From Halomonas campaniensis (GTDB lineage Bacteria > Pseudomonadota > Gammaproteobacteria > Pseudomonadales > Halomonadaceae), in contig NZ_JACHZF010000014.1 of the NCBI RefSeq assembly GCF_014193375.1, positions 1 through 64,000 of the forward strand: a DNA stretch of 64,000 nt, written 5' to 3'. Every line of letters starts with the position of its first letter. The stretch's first letter is position 1. A model generated the notes under the pieces. That model saw only the letters and a list, made by a program, of their open reading frames with translations, made no database searches and was not told the origin of the DNA. Made by a program: the position numbers and the translations under genes. Positions 53,799 through 62,436 of this stretch are shown here, piece after piece.

Positions 53799-55508
53799 AT
53801 GACCTCGACTTCTGTCGCCTCGCCGAGCTTCGGTGATCTGGCCCTGCTGCCTGCCGTCCTTTCTGCCGTCCAGACCCTGGGCTACGAGACCCCGTCGCCG
53901 ATCCAGGTGCAGACCATTCCTGCCCTGCTGGAAGGTCGCGACATGCTGGGCCAGGCCCAGACCGGTACCGGCAAGACCGCGGCCTTCGCCCTGCCGATCC
54001 TGTCGCGCCTCGAGCTGACCCGTCGCGAGCCCCAGGTGCTGGTGCTGGCGCCGACCCGCGAGCTGGCCCAGCAGGTGGCCGTCTCCTTCAGCAAGTACGG
54101 CCAGAACCTCCAGGGCCTGGAAGTGGCGACCCTGTGCGGTGGCCAGGAGTACCGCGAGCAGCTGGGTGCCCTGAAGCGCGGCGCCCAGGTGGTGGTGGGC
54201 ACCCCGGGCCGGGTGATCGACCACCTGGATCGCGGCAGCCTGAAGCTCGACGGCCTGACCTCGCTGGTGCTCGACGAGGCCGACGAGATGCTGCGCATGG
54301 GCTTCATCGACGACGTCAAGCGCGTGGTCGCCGATACCCCCAAGGACGCCCAGCGGGTGTTCTTCTCCGCGACCCTGCCGACCGAGATCGAGCGCATCGT
54401 CAACCGCTACCTGGTGGACCCGGTGAAGGTGGCCATCGAGTCGCGCACCACCACCGGCGAGAATATCGAGCAGCGCCTGGTGCGCGTCGATGGCGGTGCC
54501 AAGCTGGAGGCGCTGTCGCGCATCCTCGAGGTCGAGCCGGTGGATGCCGCCATCGTCTTCGTGCGTACCCGGGCCGCCTGCACCACCCTGATGGAGCAGC
54601 TCTCCGCCCGCGGCGTCAACGTGGCCAGCCTCTCCGGTGACCTGGACCAGAGCCTGCGCGAGCGCACCATCCAGCGCCTCAAGCGCGGCAAGGTCGACGT
54701 GCTGATCGCCACCGACGTGGCCGCCCGCGGCCTCGACGTGCCGCGTATCACCCACGTCTTCAACTACGACCTGCCCCAGGACTCCGAGGCCTACACCCAC
54801 CGCATCGGCCGTACCGGCCGGGCCGGGCGTACCGGCATCTCGATCACCTTCGTGGGCTTCCGCGAGGGCCGCAAGGCGGGCTGGATCGAGCAGGCCACCG
54901 GCCAGAAGATGACCGAGATGGAGGTGCCCGACGAGGCGGCCATTCGCGCCCATCGCGACGAGGTCTTCCACCAGAAGGTGATCGCCGCGCTGACCGCCGG
55001 TGCCGAGGAGCAGCGCGCCCTGGTGGGCCGCCTGGTCGAGGAGGGTTACGACCCCATCGAGCTGGCCTGCGCCTTCGCCCGCCTGGCCCGTGCCGACGAG
55101 GCCCCCATCGGCCGCATGCAGGCGCCGCGCAAGGAGGCCCGCAACGATCGCCCGACCCGCGACGGCAAGCCGCCGCGTGCCCGGGACCGCGGTCCCAGCG
55201 AGGGCATGACCCGCTACCGCGTCGCCGTGGGCCACAAGGACGGCGTCAAGCCCGGCCAGCTGGTCGGGGCGCTGGCCAACGAGGGTGGCATCGAGGGCGC
55301 GCGCATCGGCCGCATCGATATCCGCACCTCCTTCTCCGTGGTGGAGCTGCCGAGCTCGCTGCCGGCCAGCATCCTGGCCAAGATGGCCCGCGCCCGCGTC
55401 GCCGGCCGTCCCCTGGAGATCAGCGAGGACCGCGGCGCCCCCGAGCGTGCCCCGCGCCGTCGTCGCGAGGACGGTGACGCGCCGATCCGTCGTCCGTCAC
55501 GCGCCTGA
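53799..55508 (+). CDS. deaD: DEAD-box RNA helicase DeaD/CsdA
   Basis: The 569-residue helicase has motif I AQTGTGKT, Ia PTRELAQQ, II DEAD, III SAT and VI HRIGRTGRAGR, with a Q-motif at the N-terminus (PSPIQVQTIPALL). A C-terminal DbpA/CsdA RNA-binding domain follows (MTRYRVAVGHKDGVKPGQLVG split over the segment from about residue 470) and then an Arg-rich tail. It helps ribosome assembly and RNA unwinding, particularly in the cold. A strong terminator follows. Confidence 0.96.
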   Translation: MTSTSVASPSFGDLALLPAVLSAVQTLGYETPSPIQVQTIPALLEGRDMLGQAQTGTGKTAAFALPILSRLELTRREPQVLVLAPTRELAQQVAVSFSKYGQNLQGLEVATLCGGQEYREQLGALKRGAQVVVGTPGRVIDHLDRGSLKLDGLTSLVLDEADEMLRMGFIDDVKRVVADTPKDAQRVFFSATLPTEIERIVNRYLVDPVKVAIESRTTTGENIEQRLVRVDGGAKLEALSRILEVEPVDAAIVFVRTRAACTTLMEQLSARGVNVASLSGDLDQSLRERTIQRLKRGKVDVLIATDVAARGLDVPRITHVFNYDLPQDSEAYTHRIGRTGRAGRTGISITFVGFREGRKAGWIEQATGQKMTEMEVPDEAAIRAHRDEVFHQKVIAALTAGAEEQRALVGRLVEEGYDPIELACAFARLARADEAPIGRMQAPRKEARNDRPTRDGKPPRARDRGPSEGMTRYRVAVGHKDGVKPGQLVGALANEGGIEGARIGRIDIRTSFSVVELPSSLPASILAKMARARVAGRPLEISEDRGAPERAPRRRREDGDAPIRRPSRA

Positions 55509-55556
55509 CGACCCGCCGCTGACGGCCCGGCGGCTCGCGCCGCCGGCCTGACCGCA

Positions 55557-55596
55557 CAGCGCCCCGCACCGGAAACGGTGCGGGGCGCTGTTGTTT
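55557..55596 (+). terminator. rho-independent terminator of deaD
   Basis: CAGCGCCCCGCACCG-GAAA-CGGTGCGGGGCGCTG is a perfect 15-bp stem with a GAAA tetraloop, followed by TTGTTT. It lies 49 bp after the deaD stop codon. Confidence 0.93.
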
Positions 55597-55685
55597 GGGG
55601 CTTCGGTCCCTTGGAAGCGGCCCCTTGGAAGCGGATCCTCGAGCGGGCCCTGTGCCGGGCCCGGTCGCATGGCGGGGCGCGCCGC

Positions 55686-56411
55686 TCAGGCGGTGCCGGC
55701 CTCCCTGGCCACCGCCTCGGCGAAGCGCACCAGCAGCGAGCTCGCCTCCGGCGTGGCGGTGATGCCCGCGAGCAACGCGTCCGGGTCCTGGCCCTGATCG
55801 CGCAGCGCCGCCACCTGGCGGGCCAGGTAGGCGCGCATCACCGCCGGGGTGAATTCCGGGTGGAATTGCACGCTCCACTGGCGAGGACCATAGCGCAGCG
55901 CCTGGTGGGCATCGTGGGCGTTGCGGGCCAGCACCACGGCGTCTCCGGGCGCCTCGAGCACCGACTGGGCGTGGGTCAGCTGGGCGGGGAAGCGCTCGGG
56001 CAGCTGACCGAGCAGCGCATCCGCCAGGCCGGCCTCGGTGAGCGTCACCGCGTGGGTGCCGGACTCGCGCCCCGCCGGGTGGTAGTCACTGACCCCGCCG
56101 AAGGCCGCGGCCATCAGCTGGTGGCCGTAGCAGACGCCGAGCATCGGCAGGTTGCGCCGGCGGGCCTCCACCAGCCACGGCTTCAGGGCCTCGCTCCAGG
56201 GCTCGGCGTTGCTCACCATGGAATGTGAGCCGGTGATAGTGAGGCCGTCGATCTCCGCGAGGTCGGGCAGCGGCTCGTGGCGCGCGTCGAATACCGCGGC
56301 ACTGACGCCGGCGCGGGCCAGCGCCTGCTGGAACAGCGCCTCGAAGTCGCCGTGGGCCTCTACCACCTCGGGGAAGGCGTCGCCGGTCTTGACGATCAGC
56401 AGTCGGGGCAT
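55686..56411 (-). CDS. class I glutamine amidotransferase-like protein
   Basis: The 241-residue protein has the amidotransferase triad: Cys in MLGVCYGHQLMAAAFGG, His and Glu in VQFHPEFTPAVM. It has only the glutaminase-type domain, as in stand-alone GMP-synthase-like or gamma-glutamyl hydrolase-like proteins; the acceptor is unknown. It lies 33 bp downstream of argE on the same strand, so the two are probably one operon. Confidence 0.9.
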   Translation of the reverse strand: MPRLLIVKTGDAFPEVVEAHGDFEALFQQALARAGVSAAVFDARHEPLPDLAEIDGLTITGSHSMVSNAEPWSEALKPWLVEARRRNLPMLGVCYGHQLMAAAFGGVSDYHPAGRESGTHAVTLTEAGLADALLGQLPERFPAQLTHAQSVLEAPGDAVVLARNAHDAHQALRYGPRQWSVQFHPEFTPAVMRAYLARQVAALRDQGQDPDALLAGITATPEASSLLVRFAEAVAREAGTA

Positions 56412-56444
56412 GGGGTGTCTCTCCGGGTGGGGCCGTTCGGGCCT

Positions 56445-57596
56445 TCAGCGCGCCAGCCGCCGGCCCAGCGCGACCATGAAGCGGGCGCCGGCCTCCAGCT
56501 GCTCGTGCTCGATGTATTCGTCGGGCTGGTGGGCCTGGGCGATGCTGCCCGGCCCGCAGATCACCGTGGGCAGCCCCTGGCGCTGGAACTGCCCCGCCTC
56601 GGTGGCGTAGGCCACCGCCCCGGCGGGGCGCTCGCCGAGCAGGGCATGGCACAGCGCCAGCACCTCGGCGTTGTTGTCGTCGGCCAGCGCCGGCACCGTC
56701 ACGTTGAGCGCCTCGGTGACGATGCTCGCCTCGGGGGCGCGGCGCTGCATCTCGGCCTCGAGTTCGGCGGCCCGGGTGTTGACCCGCCCCAGCAGGTCCG
56801 AGAAGCGGTCCGACGGAAGGTGGCGGATCTCCCACTCGAAGGTGCACTCCCGGGCCATGATGTTGATCGCCGTGCCGCCGGCGATCTTCCCGACGTGAAG
56901 GCTCGAGTGGACCACGTTGAAGGCCTCGTCCACGCGCCCCTCCGCCTTGAGCTCGGCCATCACCTCCTCGATGGAGGTGACCAGCCGGGCCGCCACGTGG
57001 ATCGCCGAGACCCCCTGGTTGACCTGGCTGGAGTGGCTGGCGCGGCCGGTGACGGTGGTGCGCAGGTTGGTGGCGCCCTTGTGGGCCACCACCGGATGCA
57101 TCAGGGTCGGCTCGCCGACGATCACCGCGGCGGGCAGCGGGTGATCGGCCATGAGCCGCTCGATCATGCGCGGCGCGCCGATGCAGCCGACCTCCTCGTC
57201 GTAGGAGAGCGCCAGCCAGATGGGCGCTTCCAGGTCGAGCGCGACCCAGCGCGGCACCTCGGCCAGGGCGCAGGCGATGAAGCCCTTCATGTCGCAGGTG
57301 CCGCGGCCGTAGAGGCGGCCATCGCCCTTGTCCGCCAGGGCGAAGGGGTCGGTGGACCAGGGCTGGCCGTCCACCGGCACCACGTCGGTATGGCCGGAGA
57401 GCACCACGCCGCCGGGCACCTCAGGGCCGATCCGCGCCAGCAGGTTGGCCTTCCTGCCATCGTCGCTCTCCACCCGCCAGTGCGGCACGCCGTGCTCGTC
57501 GAGGAAGCCCTCCACGAAGGCGATCAGGTCGAGGTTGGAGTCCCGGGAGACGGTGGGAAAGCCCACCAGGCGGTCGAGCATCTCGGCGGCGGTCAT
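56445..57596 (-). CDS. argE: acetylornithine deacetylase (ArgE/M20 family)
   Basis: The 383-residue metallohydrolase has the M20 metal sites: SGHTDVVPVDGQPW, YGRGTCDMKGFIACA and a YDEEVGCIGAPRM segment with the catalytic Glu. Closest motif fit is acetylornithine deacetylase, which releases ornithine in arginine synthesis; succinyl-diaminopimelate desuccinylase-type activity is a weaker alternative. No signal peptide. It leads a two-gene unit with the amidotransferase. Confidence 0.9.
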   Translation of the reverse strand: MTAAEMLDRLVGFPTVSRDSNLDLIAFVEGFLDEHGVPHWRVESDDGRKANLLARIGPEVPGGVVLSGHTDVVPVDGQPWSTDPFALADKGDGRLYGRGTCDMKGFIACALAEVPRWVALDLEAPIWLALSYDEEVGCIGAPRMIERLMADHPLPAAVIVGEPTLMHPVVAHKGATNLRTTVTGRASHSSQVNQGVSAIHVAARLVTSIEEVMAELKAEGRVDEAFNVVHSSLHVGKIAGGTAINIMARECTFEWEIRHLPSDRFSDLLGRVNTRAAELEAEMQRRAPEASIVTEALNVTVPALADDNNAEVLALCHALLGERPAGAVAYATEAGQFQRQGLPTVICGPGSIAQAHQPDEYIEHEQLEAGARFMVALGRRLAR

Positions 57597-57649
57597 GGCG
57601 CGCTCCTTGGTATCGATGGGGGAAATCCTATCACGCCCGCGGGGCAGGC

Positions 57650-57795
57650 CGGTGGCGTGCGCGTCATAGCCCCAGGCTATCTGGCCGATGTGTCAGCTTT
57701 TCTGACAGCAGTCATTAACAGGCTTACGATGTCGGGCACTGACCGCCATCCGTGGCCTGTCATATGGCATTCATCTTTCAGCAGGAGGCGTCTCG
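57650..57795 (+). promoter_or_regulatory. promoter-side region of nemA copy 1, shared with copy 2
   Basis: CCAGGCTATCTGGCCGATG (57671-57689) corresponds to CCAGGCTATCCGGCCGATG upstream of the second nemA copy (63292-63310), with further matches GTTAACA-like and GCAGGAG before each ATG. CAGCTTTTCTGACAG (57693-57707) is a nearby short dyad. The region is therefore part of the duplication and probably carries the nemA promoter. Confidence 0.6.
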
Positions 57796-58914
57796 ATGCC
57801 GGATACATCTCTCTTCACCCCGCTTCAGTTGGGCAGCCTCAGCCTGCCCAACCGCGTGATCATGGCGCCGCTGACCCGCTCGCGCACGCCGGACAGCGTG
57901 CCCGGCACGCTGCAGCAGGTCTACTACGGCCAGCGCGCCAGCGCCGGGCTGATCATCAGCGAGGCCACCAACATCTCGCCTACGGCCCGCGGCTACGCCT
58001 ACACGCCGGGCATCTGGACCGACGAGCAGGAAGCCGGCTGGAAGGGGGTCGTCGAGGCCGTTCACGCCAAGGGCGGCCGCATCGCCCTGCAGCTATGGCA
58101 CGTCGGTCGCGTCTCCCACGAGCTGGTGCAGCCCGACGGCCAGCCGCCCGTGGCACCGAGCGCCCTGAAGGGCGAGGGTGCGGAGTGCTTCGTCGAGTTC
58201 GAGGACGGCACGGCGGGGCCGCACCCCACCAGCACGCCGCGGGCGCTCGAGACCGAGGAGATCCCCGCCATCGTCGAGGACTACCGCCAGGCCGCAATTC
58301 GCGCCAAGCGGGCGGGCTTCGACATGGTCGAGGAGCACGCGGCGAACGCCTACCTGCTCAACCAGTTCCTCGCCACCGGCACCAACCTGCGCACCGACCG
58401 GTACGGCGGTTCGCTCGAGAACCGCGCGCGCTTCCCGCTGGAGGTGGTCGATGCGGTCGCCGAGGTGTTCGGCCCCGCGCGGGTGGGCATCCGCCTGACC
58501 CCCTTCCTCGAGCTCTTCGGCCTGACCGACGATGAGCCGGAAGCAATGGCCTTCTACCTGGCCGGCGAGCTCGACCGCCGCGGCCTGGCCTACCTCCACT
58601 TCAACGAGCCCGACTTCGCGGGGGCTGACATCACCTATCCGGAGGGCTTCCGTGAAGAGATGCGCCAGCGCTTCAGCGGCCGCCTGATCTACTGCGGCAA
58701 CTACGACGCCGAGCGCGCTCAGACCCGTCTGGACGACAACACCGCCGACGCCGTGGCCTTCGGTCGCCCCTTCATCGCCAACCCCGACCTGCCCGAGCGC
58801 TTTCGCCTCAAGGCCGTCCTCAACGAGCCCGACCATAGCACCTTCTACGGCGGCGCCGAGGTCGGCTACACCGACTACCCCTTCCTCGACAACGGCCACG
58901 ACCGACTCGGCTGA
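57796..58914 (+). CDS. nemA: Old Yellow Enzyme-type alkene reductase, copy 1
   Basis: The 372-residue flavin enzyme has the OYE/NemA features: NRVIMAPLTRSRTP, RIALQLWHVGRVSH and the FMN and substrate residues in VEEHAANAYLLNQF (His and Asn kept), then GSLENRARFPLEV. It reduces activated C=C bonds and nitro groups with NADPH. Where copy 2 reads VEVHAANVYL, this copy has Glu and Ala at two places. CAGGAGGCG lies before the ATG. A hairpin follows the gene. Confidence 0.94.
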   Translation: MPDTSLFTPLQLGSLSLPNRVIMAPLTRSRTPDSVPGTLQQVYYGQRASAGLIISEATNISPTARGYAYTPGIWTDEQEAGWKGVVEAVHAKGGRIALQLWHVGRVSHELVQPDGQPPVAPSALKGEGAECFVEFEDGTAGPHPTSTPRALETEEIPAIVEDYRQAAIRAKRAGFDMVEEHAANAYLLNQFLATGTNLRTDRYGGSLENRARFPLEVVDAVAEVFGPARVGIRLTPFLELFGLTDDEPEAMAFYLAGELDRRGLAYLHFNEPDFAGADITYPEGFREEMRQRFSGRLIYCGNYDAERAQTRLDDNTADAVAFGRPFIANPDLPERFRLKAVLNEPDHSTFYGGAEVGYTDYPFLDNGHDRLG

Positions 58915-58940
58915 GTCGGCGTCAAGCCTCTGGAAGCAGC

Positions 58941-58964
58941 AAGCCCGGCCCGCGTGCCGGGCTT
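58941..58964 (+). terminator. hairpin after nemA copy 1
   Basis: AAGCCCGGC-CCGCGT-GCCGGGCTT is a perfect 9-bp stem located 26 bp after the nemA stop. Only TGTGG follows, so it is a weak intrinsic terminator at best. Confidence 0.6.
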
Positions 58965-59121
58965 GTGGCGTGATGGGGAGGGTGGTGCGGGGCATCGTCG
59001 GTGATTGGCGCACATCAACACCGCGGCGTAGCATCCACAAAACGCATTGCCAGGGACCGCCAGCCGGGGCTGTCATCGGCAAGTTCAGGCAGGGGTAGGC
59101 CGCAGCATCAGGGAGCAGGAT

Positions 59122-60132
59122 ATGAACACCAGTAGCCAGGCACCCATTGTCATCTCTCAAGAGGCCAATCAGCAGGTCGAGGTGCGGCTGGATACCGAGC
59201 ATGAGACGGTCTGGTTAAGTCTGCAGCAGCTCAGCGACGTATTCGGTCGTGATAAGTCTGTGATTTCCCGTCACTTGCGTAACATCTACCGGAATGGAGA
59301 GCTGGACCGAGAGTCAACTGTTGCAAAAAATGCAACAGTTCAGGTTGAGGGGGGGAGGCAGGTGCTTCGCCAAATTGATCTCTACAACCTCGATGCCATC
59401 ATCTCGGTTGGCTATCGCGTCAACTCGCGCCGCGCCGTGCAGTTCCGTCAGTGGGCCACCCGCGTGCTGCGCGAGCACCTCACCCAGGGCTGGACCCTGA
59501 GCCGGCAGCGCTTCGAGGAGAACGCCCGCGAGCTGGAGGCCGCGATGGCCCTGGTGCGCAAGACGGCCGGCAGCACGGCGCTGGATGCCAACAGCGGTCG
59601 GGGCCTCGTCGATATCGTCACCCGCTATGCCCAGACCTTCCTGCTGCTGCAGCGCTACGATGAAGGCCTGTTGACAGAACCCCGCGCCCAGGCAGGCGGC
59701 CGGCTGCCGACCCTTGCCGAGGCCCGCGCGGCGCTGGCCGCGCTGAAGTCCGAGCTGGTCGCCAAGGGCGAGGCCACCGAACTGTTTGCCCAGGAACGCG
59801 GCGACGGCCTCGATTCGCTGCTGGGCAACCTGGATCTAACGATCTTCGGTGAGCCGGCCTATCCCTCTGTGGAGGCCAAGGCGGGGCACCTGCTCTATTT
59901 CGTGGTCAAGAACCATCCCTTCGCCGATGGCAACAAGCGCAGTGCCGCCTACCTCTTTGTGGACTTCCTCTACCGCAACGATCGCCTGCTCAATACGCAC
60001 GGTGAGGTGGTGGTCAACGACGTGGGGCTGGCGGCGTTGACCCTGCTGATCGCGGAGTCCGACCCGGCCAACAAGGAGACCATGATCCGGCTGATCATGA
60101 ACATGCTGGCCGCACCGGAGGGTACAGCCTGA
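59122..60132 (+). CDS. RhuM-Fic/Doc fusion protein
   Basis: The 336-residue protein has an N-terminal RhuM-type region (VWLSLQQLSDVFGRDKSVIS, then GYRVNSRRAVQFRQWATRVL) and a C-terminal Fic/Doc domain with the motif HPFADGNKRSAAYLF (His265). Fic proteins AMPylate targets, while Doc phosphorylates EF-Tu; GNKR here is between the Fic (GNGR) and Doc (ANKR) motifs, so the chemistry is open. Such genes are often inside type I restriction loci, and an hsdR remnant lies 114 bp downstream. No inhibitor gene is recognisable next to it. GGGAGCAGG precedes the ATG. Confidence 0.9.
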   Translation: MNTSSQAPIVISQEANQQVEVRLDTEHETVWLSLQQLSDVFGRDKSVISRHLRNIYRNGELDRESTVAKNATVQVEGGRQVLRQIDLYNLDAIISVGYRVNSRRAVQFRQWATRVLREHLTQGWTLSRQRFEENARELEAAMALVRKTAGSTALDANSGRGLVDIVTRYAQTFLLLQRYDEGLLTEPRAQAGGRLPTLAEARAALAALKSELVAKGEATELFAQERGDGLDSLLGNLDLTIFGEPAYPSVEAKAGHLLYFVVKNHPFADGNKRSAAYLFVDFLYRNDRLLNTHGEVVVNDVGLAALTLLIAESDPANKETMIRLIMNMLAAPEGTA

Positions 60133-60246
60133 AGCGAGCGGGCCCCAGTAGCCGATACTGGCTTTGCCCGGTAGAACCCCATATGTTGTGAAGTGTTACC
60201 GAGCCGCCAGGCTCCTGATTGCCCACCGTCAGGACAAGGATGACCG

Positions 60247-60423
60247 ATGAACGAGACCGATACCCGCACCGAGCTGATCGACTATTCCTTGAAGGAGGCC
60301 TGCTTGGGCGTGGTGGCGAGCAGCCGAGTTTTCCGCGAGGTCATTACTCTGGGGCGGCTGCAGGGTGGGAGGCAGCGCTCCAGTAACGTATTCATCAGGT
60401 CTCGGGCGGGGCTGCATGACTAA
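60247..60423 (+). pseudogene. hsdR: hsdR remnant: N-terminus of a type I restriction subunit
   Basis: A 58-codon frame starts MNETDTRTELIDYSLKEAC and continues GVVASSRVFREVITLGRLQG, the conserved opening of EcoE-type HsdR proteins. After about residue 44 the frame runs into unrelated sequence and stops inside the start of the PhzF gene. AAGG lies before the ATG, so its ribosome binding site survived. All nuclease and helicase parts of HsdR are gone. The identification rests on memory of the family N-terminus, not on a search. Confidence 0.7.
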
Positions 60424-61312
60424 CTACTTCCTGCTCGATGTCTTCACCGACCGAGCTTTTGCCGGCAACCCGCTGGCGGTATTTCCCCAGGCAGAGGGGC
60501 TGGATGCCTGCACGATGCAGGCTATCGCCAACGAGCTGAATCTTTCCGAGACGGTGTTCGTCGGCCAGTCAACCGGCCGGCAGCGTTATCCCATCCGCAT
60601 CTTTACCCCTACCGCGGAACTTCCCTTTGCGGGTCATCCGGCGATAGGCACCGCTCACCTGCTGGTGGAGCGAGGCATGGCCGAGCGGGGATGCCCACTG
60701 GTGCTTACGGCCGGCGTGGGCCCTATTGTCGTGGAGTTCGAGAACGAACTGGCTCGATTTACCACGGCGGCGCCGTTCAGCAGCCTGCCGAGCTCCCTGA
60801 ATCGGACCGCTGCCGCTGAACTGCTGGGGCTTGAGGCGCATAAGGTCCTAAGCGAGCCGGTGCTCGCCTCCTGCGGTCTGCCCTATCATCTGATCGAGCT
60901 TGCGTCGCTTGAGGCCCTCGAGCTGGCACGACCATCGCCGGGCCCTTGGGCGGACTGGGTGTCACCCAGCGGCCACGATCAGGTCTATCTCTATGTGACC
61001 GGTAAGGAGACTGGTGCATCACGCGCCGTGAGGGCCCGGATGTTTTCCACTCCGGGTGGCGTACGCGAAGACCCGGCAACTGGCAGTGCGGCGGCGGCCT
61101 TGGCTGGGTACCTGGCACAGAACAGGGGAGTTGGCCGGTGGCGCTGGCAGATCGAACAAGGGATCGAGATGGGGCGCCCAAGCCGTATCCTTGCAGAGGC
61201 TGAGAGTACCGAAGATGATCTTTCAGTCCGCATCGCGGGAGAGGCCGTGATCGTGGGAAGCGGGGCGCTGCACCTGCCAGGCGGGCTGACGGTTTCCCGG
61301 GAGGCCCCATGA
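60416..61312 (+). CDS. PhzF-family isomerase/epimerase-like protein
   Basis: The 298-residue protein has the PhzF features: FLLDVFTDRAFAGNPLAVF with the catalytic Glu in NELNLSETVFV, FTPTAELPFAGHPAIGTAH, and REDPATGSAAAALAGYL. Most members outside phenazine clusters have unknown substrates; no phenazine gene is nearby. The ATG lies within the end of the hsdR remnant. Its stop overlaps the next ATG as ATGA, so the pair is coupled. Confidence 0.9.
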   Translation: MTNYFLLDVFTDRAFAGNPLAVFPQAEGLDACTMQAIANELNLSETVFVGQSTGRQRYPIRIFTPTAELPFAGHPAIGTAHLLVERGMAERGCPLVLTAGVGPIVVEFENELARFTTAAPFSSLPSSLNRTAAAELLGLEAHKVLSEPVLASCGLPYHLIELASLEALELARPSPGPWADWVSPSGHDQVYLYVTGKETGASRAVRARMFSTPGGVREDPATGSAAAALAGYLAQNRGVGRWRWQIEQGIEMGRPSRILAEAESTEDDLSVRIAGEAVIVGSGALHLPGGLTVSREAP

Positions 61313-61773
61313 AGCCCTTCTCCATCCTGCTGATCCGGCTGCTGGGTCTCTACCTCTTCCTGAAGACGCTGTTCGCGGTGCTGCCGGCGCTGCTGGGCCC
61401 TCAAGTGGGAGAGTTCTGGTCAGCCGAGCTGCTGCCGGGGCTGGTCGCCACGGTGGCGGCACCCATGGTGGGCGGCGTATTGCTGTGGTGCTTTGCCGGC
61501 CGCCTGGCGGAGCGGCTGCATGGCGCTGGGGGTGAGGGTGACGAGGTAGGGACTCGGATCAAGGATGATGAGCTGGTGCGTGCCGGTACCTTCCTGATCG
61601 GTACCTATCTGGTGGTGCGGCATATCGGCATGCTGGTGGGGGCGTACTCGGCTTCCGGTGCCGTGGCCTATGACACGCTGGTCGTGGTGGTTGCGGGCCT
61701 TTGCATGATGCTGGGCGGAGGCTCTCTCGTTGCGCTCTACCGCAGGGTGAAGTATCTGGGGGTGGGCCGGTAG
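61309..61773 (+). CDS. hypothetical membrane protein
   Basis: I do not recognise this 154-residue protein. It has four predicted spans (LLIRLLGLYLFLKTLFAVLP; LVATVAAPMVGGVLLWCFAG; AGTFLIGTYLVVRHIGMLVG; LVVVVAGLCMMLGGGSLVAL) and a short hydrophilic middle. It is translated by ATGA overlap from the PhzF-like gene, suggesting a shared function. It converges on ccdB. Confidence 0.75.
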   Translation: MKPFSILLIRLLGLYLFLKTLFAVLPALLGPQVGEFWSAELLPGLVATVAAPMVGGVLLWCFAGRLAERLHGAGGEGDEVGTRIKDDELVRAGTFLIGTYLVVRHIGMLVGAYSASGAVAYDTLVVVVAGLCMMLGGGSLVALYRRVKYLGVGR

Positions 61774-61802
61774 GCCGGCCATGGTGAAGCCCGCTGGCCG
61801 GT

Positions 61803-62120
61803 TCAGATGCCTGTCACCAGGAAATCGACGGCGGCCATGATCTGGTCGCGATAGAGGCCGAGATCATGTGCCGCTTTACCGAGGCGCTTCCTTTCCATCC
61901 CGGCGAGCTCCTGCGTCAAGGCGATATAGCGTTCGCCGTCGATCTCGAGGCCGGGGTTCAGGTAGGAAATTCGCAGGCTTTCGGCCATGCCGGCTGGGCA
62001 GAGTGGCACGACGACGGTCGTGCGCAGCTCGCCGAGCAGATCGCTCTGTATATCGAGAAGGTAGGGGTAGCGTTCGCGCGAGGCAGGGTTGCGGTTCTCG
62101 TAGGCGTGGAACTGCGCCAT
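61803..62120 (-). CDS. ccdB: CcdB-family toxin
   Basis: CcdB poisons DNA gyrase. The 105-residue protein has the family pattern: QFHAYENRNPASRERYPYLL at the start, then VVVPLCPAG, and LGLYRDQIMAAVDFLVTGI at the end, close to plasmid CcdB in length. Its start overlaps the ccdA stop (TGATG), so both are made from one message. Confidence 0.93.
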   Translation of the reverse strand: MAQFHAYENRNPASRERYPYLLDIQSDLLGELRTTVVVPLCPAGMAESLRISYLNPGLEIDGERYIALTQELAGMERKRLGKAAHDLGLYRDQIMAAVDFLVTGI

Positions 62121-62365
62121 CAGAACGTCCGCTCGCCATCACCGAAGGTACCGTGTTCCTCCGCGAACTGGTTGTAGGCGCGGATGGCGTCGGAGTTTTC
62201 CCGTTGCCAACGTTCGCGCTGCTCCGCACGTACCTTGTCCGACAGCGCGCTCTCGAAAGTGGCAGAGAGGTTGATGCCCAGGCGCCGCGCCTGCTGGAGC
62301 AGGTCGCTGTTGATGCTGACGTTGGTGGCCCTCTTGGGGGCTTGAGTGTCGTAGGGCTGGGTCAT
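62120..62365 (-). CDS. ccdA: CcdA-family antitoxin
   Basis: The 81-residue protein has the ribbon-helix-helix start (KRATNVSINSDLLQQARRLG) and a C-terminal toxin-binding tail ending in AYNQFAEEHGTFGDGERTF, as in CcdA. It neutralises CcdB and represses its own operon. GAGG precedes the ATG at 62365. Upstream is a pair of TGCGCA half-sites. Confidence 0.93.
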   Translation of the reverse strand: MTQPYDTQAPKRATNVSINSDLLQQARRLGINLSATFESALSDKVRAEQRERWQRENSDAIRAYNQFAEEHGTFGDGERTF

Positions 62366-62410
62366 GTCAATGGCCTCGAAGCGGGCATGCGCATATTGTG
62401 TGCGCACTAG
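62366..62410 (-). promoter_or_regulatory. ccdAB promoter/operator region
   Basis: Two TGCGCA palindromic half-sites lie at 62388-62393 and 62401-62406, seven bases apart, 23-41 bp upstream of ccdA. A spaced dyad of this kind suits a ribbon-helix-helix repressor such as CcdA. The intervening TATTGTG may include a -10 element. Confidence 0.45.
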
Positions 62411-62436
62411 GCGTGTTCGGCAAGTGTGGCGGCGCC

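Noticed and set aside
53446..53836. Small frames in the deaD leader
   Set aside because: Several overlapping frames exist on both strands, none with a good ribosome binding site or recognisable domain.
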